A stretch of 64,000 nucleotides of DNA from an uncultured Collinsella sp. (GTDB taxonomy: Bacteria > Actinomycetota > Coriobacteriia > Coriobacteriales > Coriobacteriaceae). The position numbers and the translations under genes are program-made. The notes beneath the pieces were generated by a model. It searched no databases, had not been told where the DNA came from, and saw nothing but the letters and a program-made list of their open reading frames with translations. Positions 37,368 to 45,256 of this stretch are shown piece by piece. Where the stretch lies: positions 124,001 to 188,000 of the forward strand of contig CAJLPX010000001.1 in the NCBI GenBank assembly GCA_905208635.1, read 5' to 3'. Position 1 is the first letter of the stretch, and every line of letters starts with the position of its first letter.

Positions 37368-38849
37368 TTAGCGATGGAAGAAACCGCGGCGCTCAAACTT
37401 GGGCTCGCAGCACACGTTGATACCCAGTTTGCGCAGTACCGTCTCGTCCGTCGGCGAGATGATCACGCTAAAGAAGGCATCGCAACCGCGCAACTGCTCC
37501 AGGCCCGAAAGGACGCGAGCGGCCGTCTCGCTCGTGGCCGAGGTGATCGACAGCGCCATAAGCGTCTCGTCGGTGTGGAGGCGCGGGTTTTTGCTACCCA
37601 GGAAATGCGTCTTGAGCTTGCTGATGGGCTCGATCGCCTCATCGCTAATGACCTCGAGCTCAAGGTCGACGCCCGAGACATGCTTGAGGGCGTTCATAAT
37701 GAGCGAACTTGCGGCGCCCAGGCGCGTGGAGGTCTTGCCGGTCACCACGGAGCCATCGGGCATGACCATGGCACCCACGGGACCACCCGTCAGCTGCTCC
37801 CTGGTGAGGGCCGCCGAGCGCGCCGGTGAGTAGTTCTTATCGATGCCGGCTTTCTTCATAATAATCTTGAGACGGTCGACTTGCTCATCGCCCACGCCGG
37901 TACGGCGCACATTTTCGACCGCGGTAAAGTAGCGGCGGACGATCTCCATCTTGGAGGCGTCGCGGCAGGCATCGTCATCGGTGATGGCAAAACCGACCAT
38001 ATTGACGCCCATGTCCGTAGGGCTCTGGTAGGGGCTCTTGCCCAGGATCTTTTCCATCAGGGCACGGACTACCGGGAAGGCCTCGACGTCGCGGTTGTAG
38101 TTGACCGTGGTCTTGTTGTAGGCCTCCAGGTGGAAGGAGTCGATGATGTTGGCGTCATCGAGGTCTGCCGTGGCGGCCTCGTAGGCAATATTGACCGGAT
38201 GCGTAAGGGGCAGATTCCAAACCGGGAAGGTCTCGAATTTGGCATAGCCGGCGGCCGTGCCATGCTTGTGCTCGTGATAGAGCTGAGACAGGCAAGTAGC
38301 GAGCTTGCCCGAGCCAGGGCCGGGCGCCGTCACGACAACGAGCGGTCGGGTGGTCTCGACAAACTCGTTCTTGCCATAGCCGTCGTCGGACACAATCAGA
38401 TCGACATCGTGCGGATACCCCTCGATGGGATAGTGCAGCTTGGCGGGAATACCGAGCGCGTTCAGGCGGTTGCGGAACACATCGGCAGCGGGCTGTCCAG
38501 CGTACTGGGTGATGACCACGGCCGCGACAGCAAAGCCGTTGCCGCGGAACAGGTCAACCAGGCGCAGCACATCCTCGTCATAGGTAATGCCAAGGTCACC
38601 ACGAGCCTTGTTTTTCTCGATGTGGTTCGCGTTGATCGCTATGATAACCTCGACATCGTCGGCGATGCTTTTGAGCATGCGGAACTTGCTGTCCGGCTCA
38701 AAACCCGGTAGCACGCGGCTGGCATGATAGTCATCGAACAGCTTGCCGCCAAACTCCAAATACAGCTTGCCGCCAAACTGCGAGATGCGCTCCTTAATGT
38801 GAGCAGCCTGCAGCTCGATATACTTCGCGTTGTCGAAACCCTGGCGCAT
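37368..38849 (-). CDS. DUF1846 (UPF0371) family protein
   Basis: The 493-residue cytoplasmic protein matches this family across its length, starting GFDNAKYIELQAAHIKERI and including KLYLEFGGKLFDDYHASRVLPGF and the nucleotide-loop-like TAPGPGSGKLATCLSQLYHE. Family members are structurally known, but function is uncertain; GPGSGKLA suggests phosphate or nucleotide binding. It stands alone, with a terminator after it and a 605-nt gene-free stretch before it. Confidence 0.88.
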   Translation of the reverse strand: MRQGFDNAKYIELQAAHIKERISQFGGKLYLEFGGKLFDDYHASRVLPGFEPDSKFRMLKSIADDVEVIIAINANHIEKNKARGDLGITYDEDVLRLVDLFRGNGFAVAAVVITQYAGQPAADVFRNRLNALGIPAKLHYPIEGYPHDVDLIVSDDGYGKNEFVETTRPLVVVTAPGPGSGKLATCLSQLYHEHKHGTAAGYAKFETFPVWNLPLTHPVNIAYEAATADLDDANIIDSFHLEAYNKTTVNYNRDVEAFPVVRALMEKILGKSPYQSPTDMGVNMVGFAITDDDACRDASKMEIVRRYFTAVENVRRTGVGDEQVDRLKIIMKKAGIDKNYSPARSAALTREQLTGGPVGAMVMPDGSVVTGKTSTRLGAASSLIMNALKHVSGVDLELEVISDEAIEPISKLKTHFLGSKNPRLHTDETLMALSITSATSETAARVLSGLEQLRGCDAFFSVIISPTDETVLRKLGINVCCEPKFERRGFFHR

Positions 38850-38958
38850 GTATGGCTCCCGTCCCGTTTCGTAAATTAAGTTCCTACGCGATTATAACGG
38901 AGCCCGCCCTCCCCGATAACCAGACCATCAACAGGCACCAACCAAACACGCCATCGAT

Positions 38959-39027
38959 AAGTTGCGGTGAAATAGCTCCTGTTTAACCCCTCAAGACGGC
39001 CAAACGGGAACTATTCCACCGCAACTT
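38959..39027. repeat. Long inverted repeat IR-4 (26-bp arms, three mismatches)
   Basis: Positions 38959-38984 and 39002-39027 are inverted copies differing at 3 of 26 bases, all transitions, with a 17-nt loop. It lies in the 605-nt gene-free stretch between the DUF1846 gene and the YfcC-type transporter. Confidence 0.9.
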
Positions 39028-39095
39028 CCCCTTTTGGCGCAAATTAACCTGACCCCTTTGCACCAACAGCAGAAACGTCGCGGGCAGAGAACGGA

Positions 39096-39195
39096 CAGCG
39101 AACAGGCGCCAGAGCGAGCAAGCCGCCCCCTGCGCCAACAATGGCAGCGCCGCAGGTTGAGCATAAGTCAGCGAAAGCCCGCCAGAGCGAGCAAG
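39096..39195. repeat. 27-nt direct repeats
   Basis: Positions 39096-39122 and 39169-39195 share the 27-mer beginning CAGCGAA and ending CGCCAGAGCGAGCAAG, with about four mismatches, 73 nt apart. The second copy forms the left arm of IR-5. Confidence 0.7.
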
Positions 39196-39270
39196 GTGAC
39201 GTGAAAGAGGAGGGCATAGGCCTTTTGGCCATGCCCGACGATTGAACGTCAGATTGCCGCTCTGGCGGGC
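39177..39270. repeat. Nested inverted repeat IR-5
   Basis: The outer arms 39177-39202 and 39246-39270 pair over 25 bases with one bulge and two mismatches. Inside them GGGCAT-GGCC pairs with GGCCATGCCC (39212-39237, TTTT loop). The nested layout resembles IR-6, IR-7 and IR-8. Confidence 0.85.
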
Positions 39271-39285
39271 TTGCAGCGTCGAGTG

Positions 39286-39389
39286 GTTCCGGCGTTTGGT
39301 AAAACGCCGGAACACAAGAGCGCCCCCTCCCGCGCACGGAACGGGAGGGGGCCAAAGGTAGGAGTCTACCGGTGGGGTTACCCCACCGG
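39286..39389. repeat. Three successive strong hairpins
   Basis: 39286-39313 is a 12-bp perfect hairpin with loop GGTA; 39322-39352 is an 11-bp perfect GC hairpin; 39369-39389 is CCGGTGGGG-TTA-CCCCACCGG. They lie 65 to 170 nt after the stop of the YfcC-type gene on the minus strand. None has a good U-run. Confidence 0.8.
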
Positions 39390-39454
39390 ACAGACGATGA
39401 CCAGGTGATCCGTTATAGGATCGTCATGGTTTCCGTGGGGTACCCAAGGGGTAC

Positions 39455-40933
39455 TTAGAGCATCACGCAAGCGACGGTCAGGATGATGGCGCAGACGACG
39501 GAGAGAGCGACGATGAGCTTAAGGGCAAACTTGAGCCAGGTCGTCCACTCGATCTTGGCCAGGGCGAGACCGCCCATGATGGCGCCGGAGGTCGGGGTGA
39601 ACAGGTTCACGACGCCGATGGCGGCGGAGAAGATCATGACCATGACCTCGGGCGAGAAGCCGAGCTTAACAGCCAGCGGTCCCATGATGGGCATGGAGAC
39701 AGTAGCCATACCGGAGGTCGAGGGGATCAGGAAGGACAGGCCAAAGTAGACCAGGAAGCTCATGGGAGCGAAGATCACGCCGGACAGGCCAGCCAGAGCA
39801 TTGGCGGCAGCGTCGAGGACGTAGACGTCGAGGCCGGTGCTAGCCATGAGGACGGAGATACCACGGGCGAGGGCGATGACGAGAACAACGGACATCATGT
39901 CGGCAGCGCCGGTGATGAAGGTGTTGACGATCTGCTTCTCGGACAGGCCGCCGATAATACCGATCAGGACAGCCATGAGGAAGAACCAGGTGGAAGCCTC
40001 GTCGAAGTACCACTGACCAATGGGCAGGCCGGTGATCAGGGCAGACCAGCCCTGAACGATGGCGTTACCGTCGGCGTCATAGACAGCGCCAGCATCGAAG
40101 AAGTTGGCGACGCCCTCGTTAAGGTCGGCCAGCGGGATGAAGCCGACGATCATGACGACGAAGGTGAAGGCAAAGGCGATCAGAACACCCTTCTGACGAC
40201 CGGTGAGCTTGACCTCCTTGTGAACCTCGGAAGCAGCCTTGCCGTGAGCCTCTTCGGCGTCCTTGAGCTCCTGCATCGAAAGGATGGTGGAACCCTTGTC
40301 AGCCTTGACCTTCTTGGCATAGCTCATGACGAAGAAGATGGACATGGCGGTGGTAACAATCCACAGGACGGCACCGAGGCCGATGATGATGGACTGGTTG
40401 ACCTCAATGCCAACGCCGGTCAGAGCGTCGACGGCAGCGCCGACGGCAAACGGGTTAACCGTGGAGCCCAGGCAGCCGCAGCCAGCGCCGAGCAGGACGG
40501 TGGCAGCACCGACCATAGGGTCGAAGCCAGCGGCCATCATGGTAGCGGCAAGCAGGGCGTAGAAGGGAACGGTCTCCTCGCACATACCATAGGTGGTACC
40601 ACCGAGGGAGAAGATGAGCATCAGCACGGGAATGAGCATGATCTCATTGCCCTTAAGCTTCTGCACCAGAACGGCAATGCCGTTGTCCAGGGCGCCGGTC
40701 TCGGTCATCATGCCGAGGAAGCCGCCGAGGATCATAACGAAGAGGCAGACGGGCAGAGCGTCAGCGAAGCCCTTGACCGGGGCGGTGCAGAAATCGCTCA
40801 GGCGGGCAGCGGTAACCTCGCCACCGGACGTACCGGAGACGATAACGGTAACAACCGCGACGATTGCCAGCAGAGCAAGAAGAATGGTGAACGATGAAGG
40901 CATACCGCGCTTTTTCTTAGCGGTCTCAGTCAT
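39455..40933 (-). CDS. YfcC-family transporter, probable arginine/ornithine exchanger
   Basis: The 492-residue membrane protein has about twelve hydrophobic segments with the family elements LGGFLGMMTETGALDNGI, IFSLGGTTYGMCEETVPFY, and LTPTSGAIMGG-like FTPTSGAIMGGLALA near the end. YfcC/C4-dicarboxylate-transporter-like proteins often replace ArcD in arginine deiminase loci; exchange of arginine for ornithine is inferred from position after arcB. The ATG at 40933 follows GGGGG by 9 nt. Confidence 0.85.
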   Translation of the reverse strand: MTETAKKKRGMPSSFTILLALLAIVAVVTVIVSGTSGGEVTAARLSDFCTAPVKGFADALPVCLFVMILGGFLGMMTETGALDNGIAVLVQKLKGNEIMLIPVLMLIFSLGGTTYGMCEETVPFYALLAATMMAAGFDPMVGAATVLLGAGCGCLGSTVNPFAVGAAVDALTGVGIEVNQSIIIGLGAVLWIVTTAMSIFFVMSYAKKVKADKGSTILSMQELKDAEEAHGKAASEVHKEVKLTGRQKGVLIAFAFTFVVMIVGFIPLADLNEGVANFFDAGAVYDADGNAIVQGWSALITGLPIGQWYFDEASTWFFLMAVLIGIIGGLSEKQIVNTFITGAADMMSVVLVIALARGISVLMASTGLDVYVLDAAANALAGLSGVIFAPMSFLVYFGLSFLIPSTSGMATVSMPIMGPLAVKLGFSPEVMVMIFSAAIGVVNLFTPTSGAIMGGLALAKIEWTTWLKFALKLIVALSVVCAIILTVACVML

Positions 40934-41027
40934 AGTTCTCATCCCCCCTTCATAAATCATTTACTGATCTCGCCCAAAGCGGCTCTTCCGTGCCGTGCAT
41001 GTCGCTCGGTGCGAGATTTTTACCAGA

Positions 41028-41065
41028 CAAAAGCGCTCGGGGTGCGCAGCAATGCACCCCGAGCG
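41028..41065 (-). terminator. Hairpin between arcB and the transporter gene
   Basis: A 12-bp perfect stem (41034-41045 with 41054-41065) is followed on the minus strand by TTTTGT. It could partly uncouple the transporter gene from arcAB. Confidence 0.75.
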
Positions 41066-41080
41066 AGATGCTAGATGCTC

Positions 41081-42076
41081 TTACTTGAGCGTAGCGTACA
41101 TGACAGCCTTGATGGTGTGCATGCGGTTCTCGGCCTCGTCGAAGACCTTGGAAGCGGGGCTCTCGAAGACCTCGTCGGTGACCTCCTGCTCGGTGATGCC
41201 AAACTGCTCGCACTTCTCTGCGCCAATCGTGGTGTTGGTGTCGTGGAAGCTGGGCAGGCAGTGCAGGAAGATGGCACCCGGGTTGGCCATAGCCATGACC
41301 TCGGAGGTAACACGATACGGGGTGAGCTGAGCGATGCGCTCGGCCCAGACCTCGTCGGGCTCGCCCATGGAGACCCACACGTCGGTGTAGATAACGTCGG
41401 CACCGGTGACGCCGTCCTTGACGTCGGTGGTCAGCTTGATGGTGCAGCCGTTGGCCTCGGCGATGGGCTTGCAGGCCTCGATGACATCGTCGGCAGGCAT
41501 GCACTCCTCGGGGCCGCAGGCCACGAAATTCATGCCGAGCTTGGAGCAGACGACCATGAGGGAGCGAGCAACGTTGTTCTTGCAGTCGCCCATGAAGACG
41601 AGGGTCTTGCCCTTGATGTCGTAGTTGAAGTTCTCCTGGACGGTCAGGATGTCGGCGAGCATCTGGGTGGGATGCCACTCAGTGGTCAGGCCGTTCCACA
41701 CGGGCACGCCGGACTTAGCAGCGAGCTCCTCGACATCGTCCTGGGCAAAGCCACGGAACTCGATGCCGTCATACATGCGGCCGAGAACGCGGGCGGTGTC
41801 CTCGATGGACTCCTTCTTGCCCATCTGCGACGAACCCGGATCGAGGTAGGTGACGCCCATGCCCAGATCCATGCCGCCGACCTCAAAGGCGCAGCGGGTA
41901 CGAGTGGAGGTCTTCTGGAAGAGCAGAACGATGTTCTTGCCCTCGAGATAGCGGTGCGGAACGCCAGCGCGCTTCATGTCCTTGAAGTTCTTGGAGAGCT
42001 TGAGCAGGTACTCGATCTCCTCGGTGGTGAGGTCGAGGAGCTTGAGGAAGCTACGGCCGGAGAGGTTAACACCCAT
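41081..42076 (-). CDS. arcB: Ornithine carbamoyltransferase (catabolic)
   Basis: The 331-residue enzyme converts citrulline and phosphate to ornithine and carbamoyl phosphate in the deiminase pathway. It has carbamoyl-phosphate motif STRTR at 57-61, [19 protein letters not shown] and the ornithine-site HCLPSFHD. The ATG at 42076 follows AAAGG. It lies 105 nt after arcA copy 1, with a GC hairpin between. No carbamate kinase gene is nearby, so ATP recovery needs an arcC elsewhere. Confidence 0.96.
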   Translation of the reverse strand: MGVNLSGRSFLKLLDLTTEEIEYLLKLSKNFKDMKRAGVPHRYLEGKNIVLLFQKTSTRTRCAFEVGGMDLGMGVTYLDPGSSQMGKKESIEDTARVLGRMYDGIEFRGFAQDDVEELAAKSGVPVWNGLTTEWHPTQMLADILTVQENFNYDIKGKTLVFMGDCKNNVARSLMVVCSKLGMNFVACGPEECMPADDVIEACKPIAEANGCTIKLTTDVKDGVTGADVIYTDVWVSMGEPDEVWAERIAQLTPYRVTSEVMAMANPGAIFLHCLPSFHDTNTTIGAEKCEQFGITEQEVTDEVFESPASKVFDEAENRMHTIKAVMYATLK

Positions 42077-42140
42077 GGTTCGAATCCTTTCGAAGAAATG
42101 AATTACATAAGTATCAGTGTTGCCCGTTTGACGGGCGAAA

Positions 42141-42169
42141 CCGGTGCGGTTGTAGGGGGACCGCACCGG
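42141..42169 (-). other. Hairpin between arcA copy 1 and arcB
   Basis: A 10-bp perfect GC stem (42141-42150 with 42160-42169) without a U-run. It may be a processing or stabilising element in the arcA-arcB message. Confidence 0.6.
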
Positions 42170-42180
42170 AAACGGAAAGA

Positions 42181-43447
42181 CTTAGAGGTCCTCGCGCCAG
42201 AAGGGCATGCTCATGCAGCGCGGGCCGCCGCGGCCGCGGGAGAGCTCGGCGGAGGGCACGACGAGAAGGTCCAGGCCCTCCTTGTACAGCACGTCGTTGG
42301 TGACGGTGTTGCGGGCGTAGACGCAGATCTTGCCGGGCTCGACGCACAGGGTGTTGGAGCCGTCGTTCCACTGCTCGCGGGAGGCCGCGATCGGGTCGCC
42401 GCCGCCGCAGGGGATCAGCTTGACCTGGTCGACGCCGGTGGCGTCCTCCAGGACGTGCTCGAGGGTGTCCTCGATCAGGCGGATGTTCACGTCGCCCGGG
42501 TTCTTGCCGGCGGTCAGCTCGTAGACGCGCAGGGTGCCCATGATGGCGGGGTGGATCGTGAACTTATCGACGTCGATCTGGGTGAAGACCGTGTCGAGGT
42601 GCATGAAGGCGCGCGAGACGGGGATGTCGAAGGCCAGGATGCGCTCGACCTTGGAGTCGGAGTTCCAGAAGATGTTCTGGGCCATGACGTCGATGGCGGC
42701 TGCCTGGGTGCGCTGGGAGATGCCGACGGCGAGGGTCTTCTCGTTGATGTTCAGCACGTCGCCGCCCTCGGTGTGGAACTGGCAGTCGCGGCGGAAGTAC
42801 AGGGAGACGTCCTTGTAGTCGGGGTGGTACTTGAAGACGTACTTGCCGTACAGGGTCTCGCGGTTGCGGGTGACCGAGTACATGCGGTTGAGGTTGACGC
42901 CCTCGCCGACGACCGCGAACGGGTCGCGGGTGAAGTAGAGGTTGGGCATCGGGTCGATGATCAGGTCGGACTCGGACTCGGAGTTGACCAGGGAGTCGAG
43001 GGTCGTGGACGCCGTGAGGGGCATGTCGATCTCGGCCTTGGTCATGCCGGCCATGGTCTTCTTGACGAACTCGAGGTTGTCCTCGATGGAGTCCAGCTTC
43101 TCGCGGACGATCTGCGGCATGTGCTGGCCGCGGATGCCCGCCTCGGCGATGTACTGGTCGGTGAACTCGGCGCGGGCGCCGGGGACCTGGTCGAACACCT
43201 CTGCGACGAGGTTCTCGAGGTAGAGCACCTCCACGCCCTGGTCCCTCAGGATCTGGGCGAAGGTGTCGTGCTCCTGCTGCGCGACCTCAAGGAACGGGAC
43301 GTCGTCGAACAGGAGTCGCTCGAGCTCGTCGGGCGGCAGGTTGAGGAGCTCGTCGCCGGGACGGTGCAGGCAGACCTTCCTGAGCTTGCCGATCTCGGAA
43401 GGCACGTGCAGACCTTTCGTCATGGCCTCCTACCTTTCTTTCGGGCC
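42181..43447. repeat. arcA direct repeat, copy 1
   Basis: This 1,267-nt stretch matches 45257-46523 at a constant offset of 3,076 nt, covering the whole arcA gene plus 24 nt upstream. It breaks off exactly at the base after the stop codon side and inside the upstream leader. I compared long stretches by eye and found no difference; antisense frames also agree residue by residue. Confidence 0.95.
42182..43423 (-). CDS. arcA: Arginine deiminase, copy 1
   Basis: The 413-residue enzyme hydrolyses arginine to citrulline and ammonia. It has the early FT(R)DPF-type NLYFTRDPFAVVG, FHTEGGDVLNINEK, CGGGDPIAASREQWNDGSN and the catalytic Cys403 in GGPRCMSMPFWRED. Its protein is identical to copy 2 at 45258-46499, and so is the DNA over 1,267 nt. 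Codons are almost all G/C-ending, as in very highly expressed genes. It is followed by arcB. Its promoter region carries two GAACGGY repeats 21 bp apart. Confidence 0.98.
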   Translation of the reverse strand: MTKGLHVPSEIGKLRKVCLHRPGDELLNLPPDELERLLFDDVPFLEVAQQEHDTFAQILRDQGVEVLYLENLVAEVFDQVPGARAEFTDQYIAEAGIRGQHMPQIVREKLDSIEDNLEFVKKTMAGMTKAEIDMPLTASTTLDSLVNSESESDLIIDPMPNLYFTRDPFAVVGEGVNLNRMYSVTRNRETLYGKYVFKYHPDYKDVSLYFRRDCQFHTEGGDVLNINEKTLAVGISQRTQAAAIDVMAQNIFWNSDSKVERILAFDIPVSRAFMHLDTVFTQIDVDKFTIHPAIMGTLRVYELTAGKNPGDVNIRLIEDTLEHVLEDATGVDQVKLIPCGGGDPIAASREQWNDGSNTLCVEPGKICVYARNTVTNDVLYKEGLDLLVVPSAELSRGRGGPRCMSMPFWREDL

Positions 43448-43505
43448 CCTGTCAGGGCCGATTCGTTAGCGCCCCTCCGTGTGAGGCGTTATTGCTGACG
43501 ACATA

Positions 43506-43572
43506 TTTATATCCAAAATCAGTCCATACTTCCACCTCGCCCCCGAACGGTTTTATATGAGGGGTGAACGGC
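43506..43572 (-). promoter_or_regulatory. arcA copy 1 promoter with 21-bp direct repeats
   Basis: On the minus strand TGGAAG (-35, 43529-43534), a 17-bp spacer and TATAAA (-10, 43506-43511). Upstream, plus-strand GAACGGT at 43545 and GAACGGC at 43566 are spaced exactly 21 bp. The same parts, at the same distances, precede copy 2. The poor -35 next to repeats two helical turns apart suggests an activator. Confidence 0.65.
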
Positions 43573-43575
43573 ATA

Positions 43576-43900
43576 CACATATACTTCACGCATGGCACAC
43601 TTTGATTTAATAAAGTGTATTTACGTGCTTAAACGCGTTTTCAATCCAAAAATCAATTGGAACTAAACTTTATTAAACCACCCTCAAATTGCATATTTCC
43701 AACAATGCTATGAATAGAATTAGTGATTCATACCTCGTCTCAACCATTTTCATTTTTATTCAGAAAAAAGTTTGTCCTATTCATTTCTGGTATACAAATT
43801 ACCGTTTACCAGACGCTTGATACCGTTCACCGGAAGCTCAGTATAAGGCCCAGCGGATACCGGCTCGCCTTACGGCCCCATTTGTAAAAACTTGACTTCT
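43576..43900. other. AT-rich gene-free stretch upstream of arcA copy 1
   Basis: No gene is visible. The stretch is clearly richer in A+T than its neighbours. It contains two more operator-like units in the opposite orientation, ACCGTTTACC at 43801 and ACCGTTCACC at 43822, again 21 bp apart. Confidence 0.6.
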
Positions 43901-43903
43901 CGG

Positions 43904-43948
43904 TATGGAAAAACGGACCCGCTTCCCCTAGGGAAACGGATCCGTTTT
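43904..43948 (-). terminator. Terminator of the aminotransferase gene
   Basis: AAAACGGATCCG pairs with CGGGTCCGTTTT on the minus strand with few mismatches and ends in TTTTTCC. It lies 50 nt after the aminotransferase stop, so arcA copy 1 needs its own promoter. Confidence 0.85.
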
Positions 43949-43997
43949 CGATTATCTTCGGCCAATTTGGATAAGGCCCTCGAAGATCATCGGAATC

Positions 43998-45122
43998 CTA
44001 GCGATCGAACTCGGCCAGCGCCTCGCCCAGAAGCCTCAGGCCCTCGCGAAGAACATCTTCGCTCGCGCAGTAGCCCAGGCGCGCTCCACAGGGAAGCTCA
44101 AAACGGCTACCGGGAACCAACAGCACTCCCCTCTCGGCCAGCAGGCGCTTGCAGAACTCCTCGTCATCCTCGGGAATATCCAGCTGGATAAACGAGGTGG
44201 ACACGCCCTGCGGGGCCGTCCAAGACACGCGATGCTGCGTATCGATCCAAGCCTGCGCGATATCGCGGTTACCAAACACGATCTTGCGGTTACGCTCGAG
44301 AATCTTGTCCCTGTGCTCAAGCACATAGGTCGCCAGGGCATCGTTGAACACGCCGCCGCAGATCATGGTGTAATCGCGGTAGGTGCGGATGCGGTTGGAC
44401 ACCTCTTCGTCGGCCACGACCCAGCCCACGCGGGCCGCAGGCGTCGAATAGGTCTTCGACAACGAGTTGGTGACAATGGCCCTCTCGTACGCGTCGACCA
44501 TCGACATAAAGGACTCAGTGTTTTCGAGCGGCAGATACACCTCGTCGCACAGCACGTAGGCGCCCACCGAACGGGCAATCTCGGCAATCTGGCCGAGCAT
44601 ATCGGCATCGAGCACCGTACCGATGGGGTTCGATGCGTTGTTGATGCAGATGAGCTTGGTATTGGGACGCACCAAGCGCTTGAGTTCCTCGATATCGGGC
44701 TTCCAGCCGAGTTCCTCGCGAAGCTCCCAATACTCGACCTCGGCACCGAGCGTACGCGGAATCTCATAGAGCGGCGCATAGGTAGGCCACTCGGCAATCA
44801 CGTGATCGCCGGGCTCGACAACAGCCATGATGGCATTGAGGTTAGCACCCGTACAGCCATTGGTCTGCAAAATGTGATCGGGATTGACCTCGCGACGATA
44901 CAGCTTGGCGACTTCGACCTTAAACTCCGGCGAACCCTCGATCCAGCCGTAATTCATCTTCTCGCGATCCAGGCGCTCGTAGAACGTAGCACCGTCCTGC
45001 TCGTCAAGTGCGCGAAGCTCACCCATGGTCAGCGACGAGATCGTCGACTGAGCGATATCCCAGGTAGCACTCTTCTCCCAAACGTTGAGCCATTCCTCAA
45101 CGCCAATTGTCTTGATATCCAT
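43998..45122 (-). CDS. Class I/II pyridoxal-phosphate aminotransferase
   Basis: The 374-residue fold-type I protein has NNASNPIG (161-168), DEVY (193-196) and the PLP-binding Lys223 in NSLSKTYSTPAARVGW. The N-terminal part (GVEEWLNVWEKSATWDIAQSTISSLTMGEL) resembles the subgroup that includes capreomycidine-synthase-like enzymes, found near arginine genes, but the substrate is not proven. It lies between the two arcA copies and may handle arginine, ornithine or a keto acid. The ATG at 45122 follows AAGGTGG; the longer frame runs through a hairpin. Confidence 0.88.
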   Translation of the reverse strand: MDIKTIGVEEWLNVWEKSATWDIAQSTISSLTMGELRALDEQDGATFYERLDREKMNYGWIEGSPEFKVEVAKLYRREVNPDHILQTNGCTGANLNAIMAVVEPGDHVIAEWPTYAPLYEIPRTLGAEVEYWELREELGWKPDIEELKRLVRPNTKLICINNASNPIGTVLDADMLGQIAEIARSVGAYVLCDEVYLPLENTESFMSMVDAYERAIVTNSLSKTYSTPAARVGWVVADEEVSNRIRTYRDYTMICGGVFNDALATYVLEHRDKILERNRKIVFGNRDIAQAWIDTQHRVSWTAPQGVSTSFIQLDIPEDDEEFCKRLLAERGVLLVPGSRFELPCGARLGYCASEDVLREGLRLLGEALAEFDR

Positions 45123-45162
45123 GGCCACCTTATCTGATCTTAATTTAGCGTCAATAAACATG

Positions 45163-45197
45163 AATGGGACGGTGCGAAAGAACCGCACCGTCCCATT
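45163..45197 (-). terminator. Hairpin after arcA copy 2 / before the aminotransferase
   Basis: A 14-bp perfect stem (45163-45176 with 45184-45197, 7-nt loop) lies 60 nt after the arcA copy 2 stop and 40 nt before the aminotransferase start. The U-run is weak, so partial readthrough is likely. Confidence 0.75.
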
Positions 45198-45256
45198 GGG
45201 AGACATCTAATGGCAGCTAGATGTTTGTATTAAGACCTGTACGGGTCTTTGAAAAC

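Noticed and set aside
41075..43498. 807-residue plus-strand frame antisense to arcA copy 1 and arcB, and its 481-residue twin at 45249-46694
   Set aside because: It is the shadow of G/C-ending codons in arcA. It has the Val/Asp/Leu-rich composition typical of antisense frames in GC-rich genes and no family features.
43801..43831. CRISPR-like short repeats in the arcA upstream region
   Set aside because: Only two 10-nt units, no spacers of constant length, and no cas genes; they fit operator repeats.
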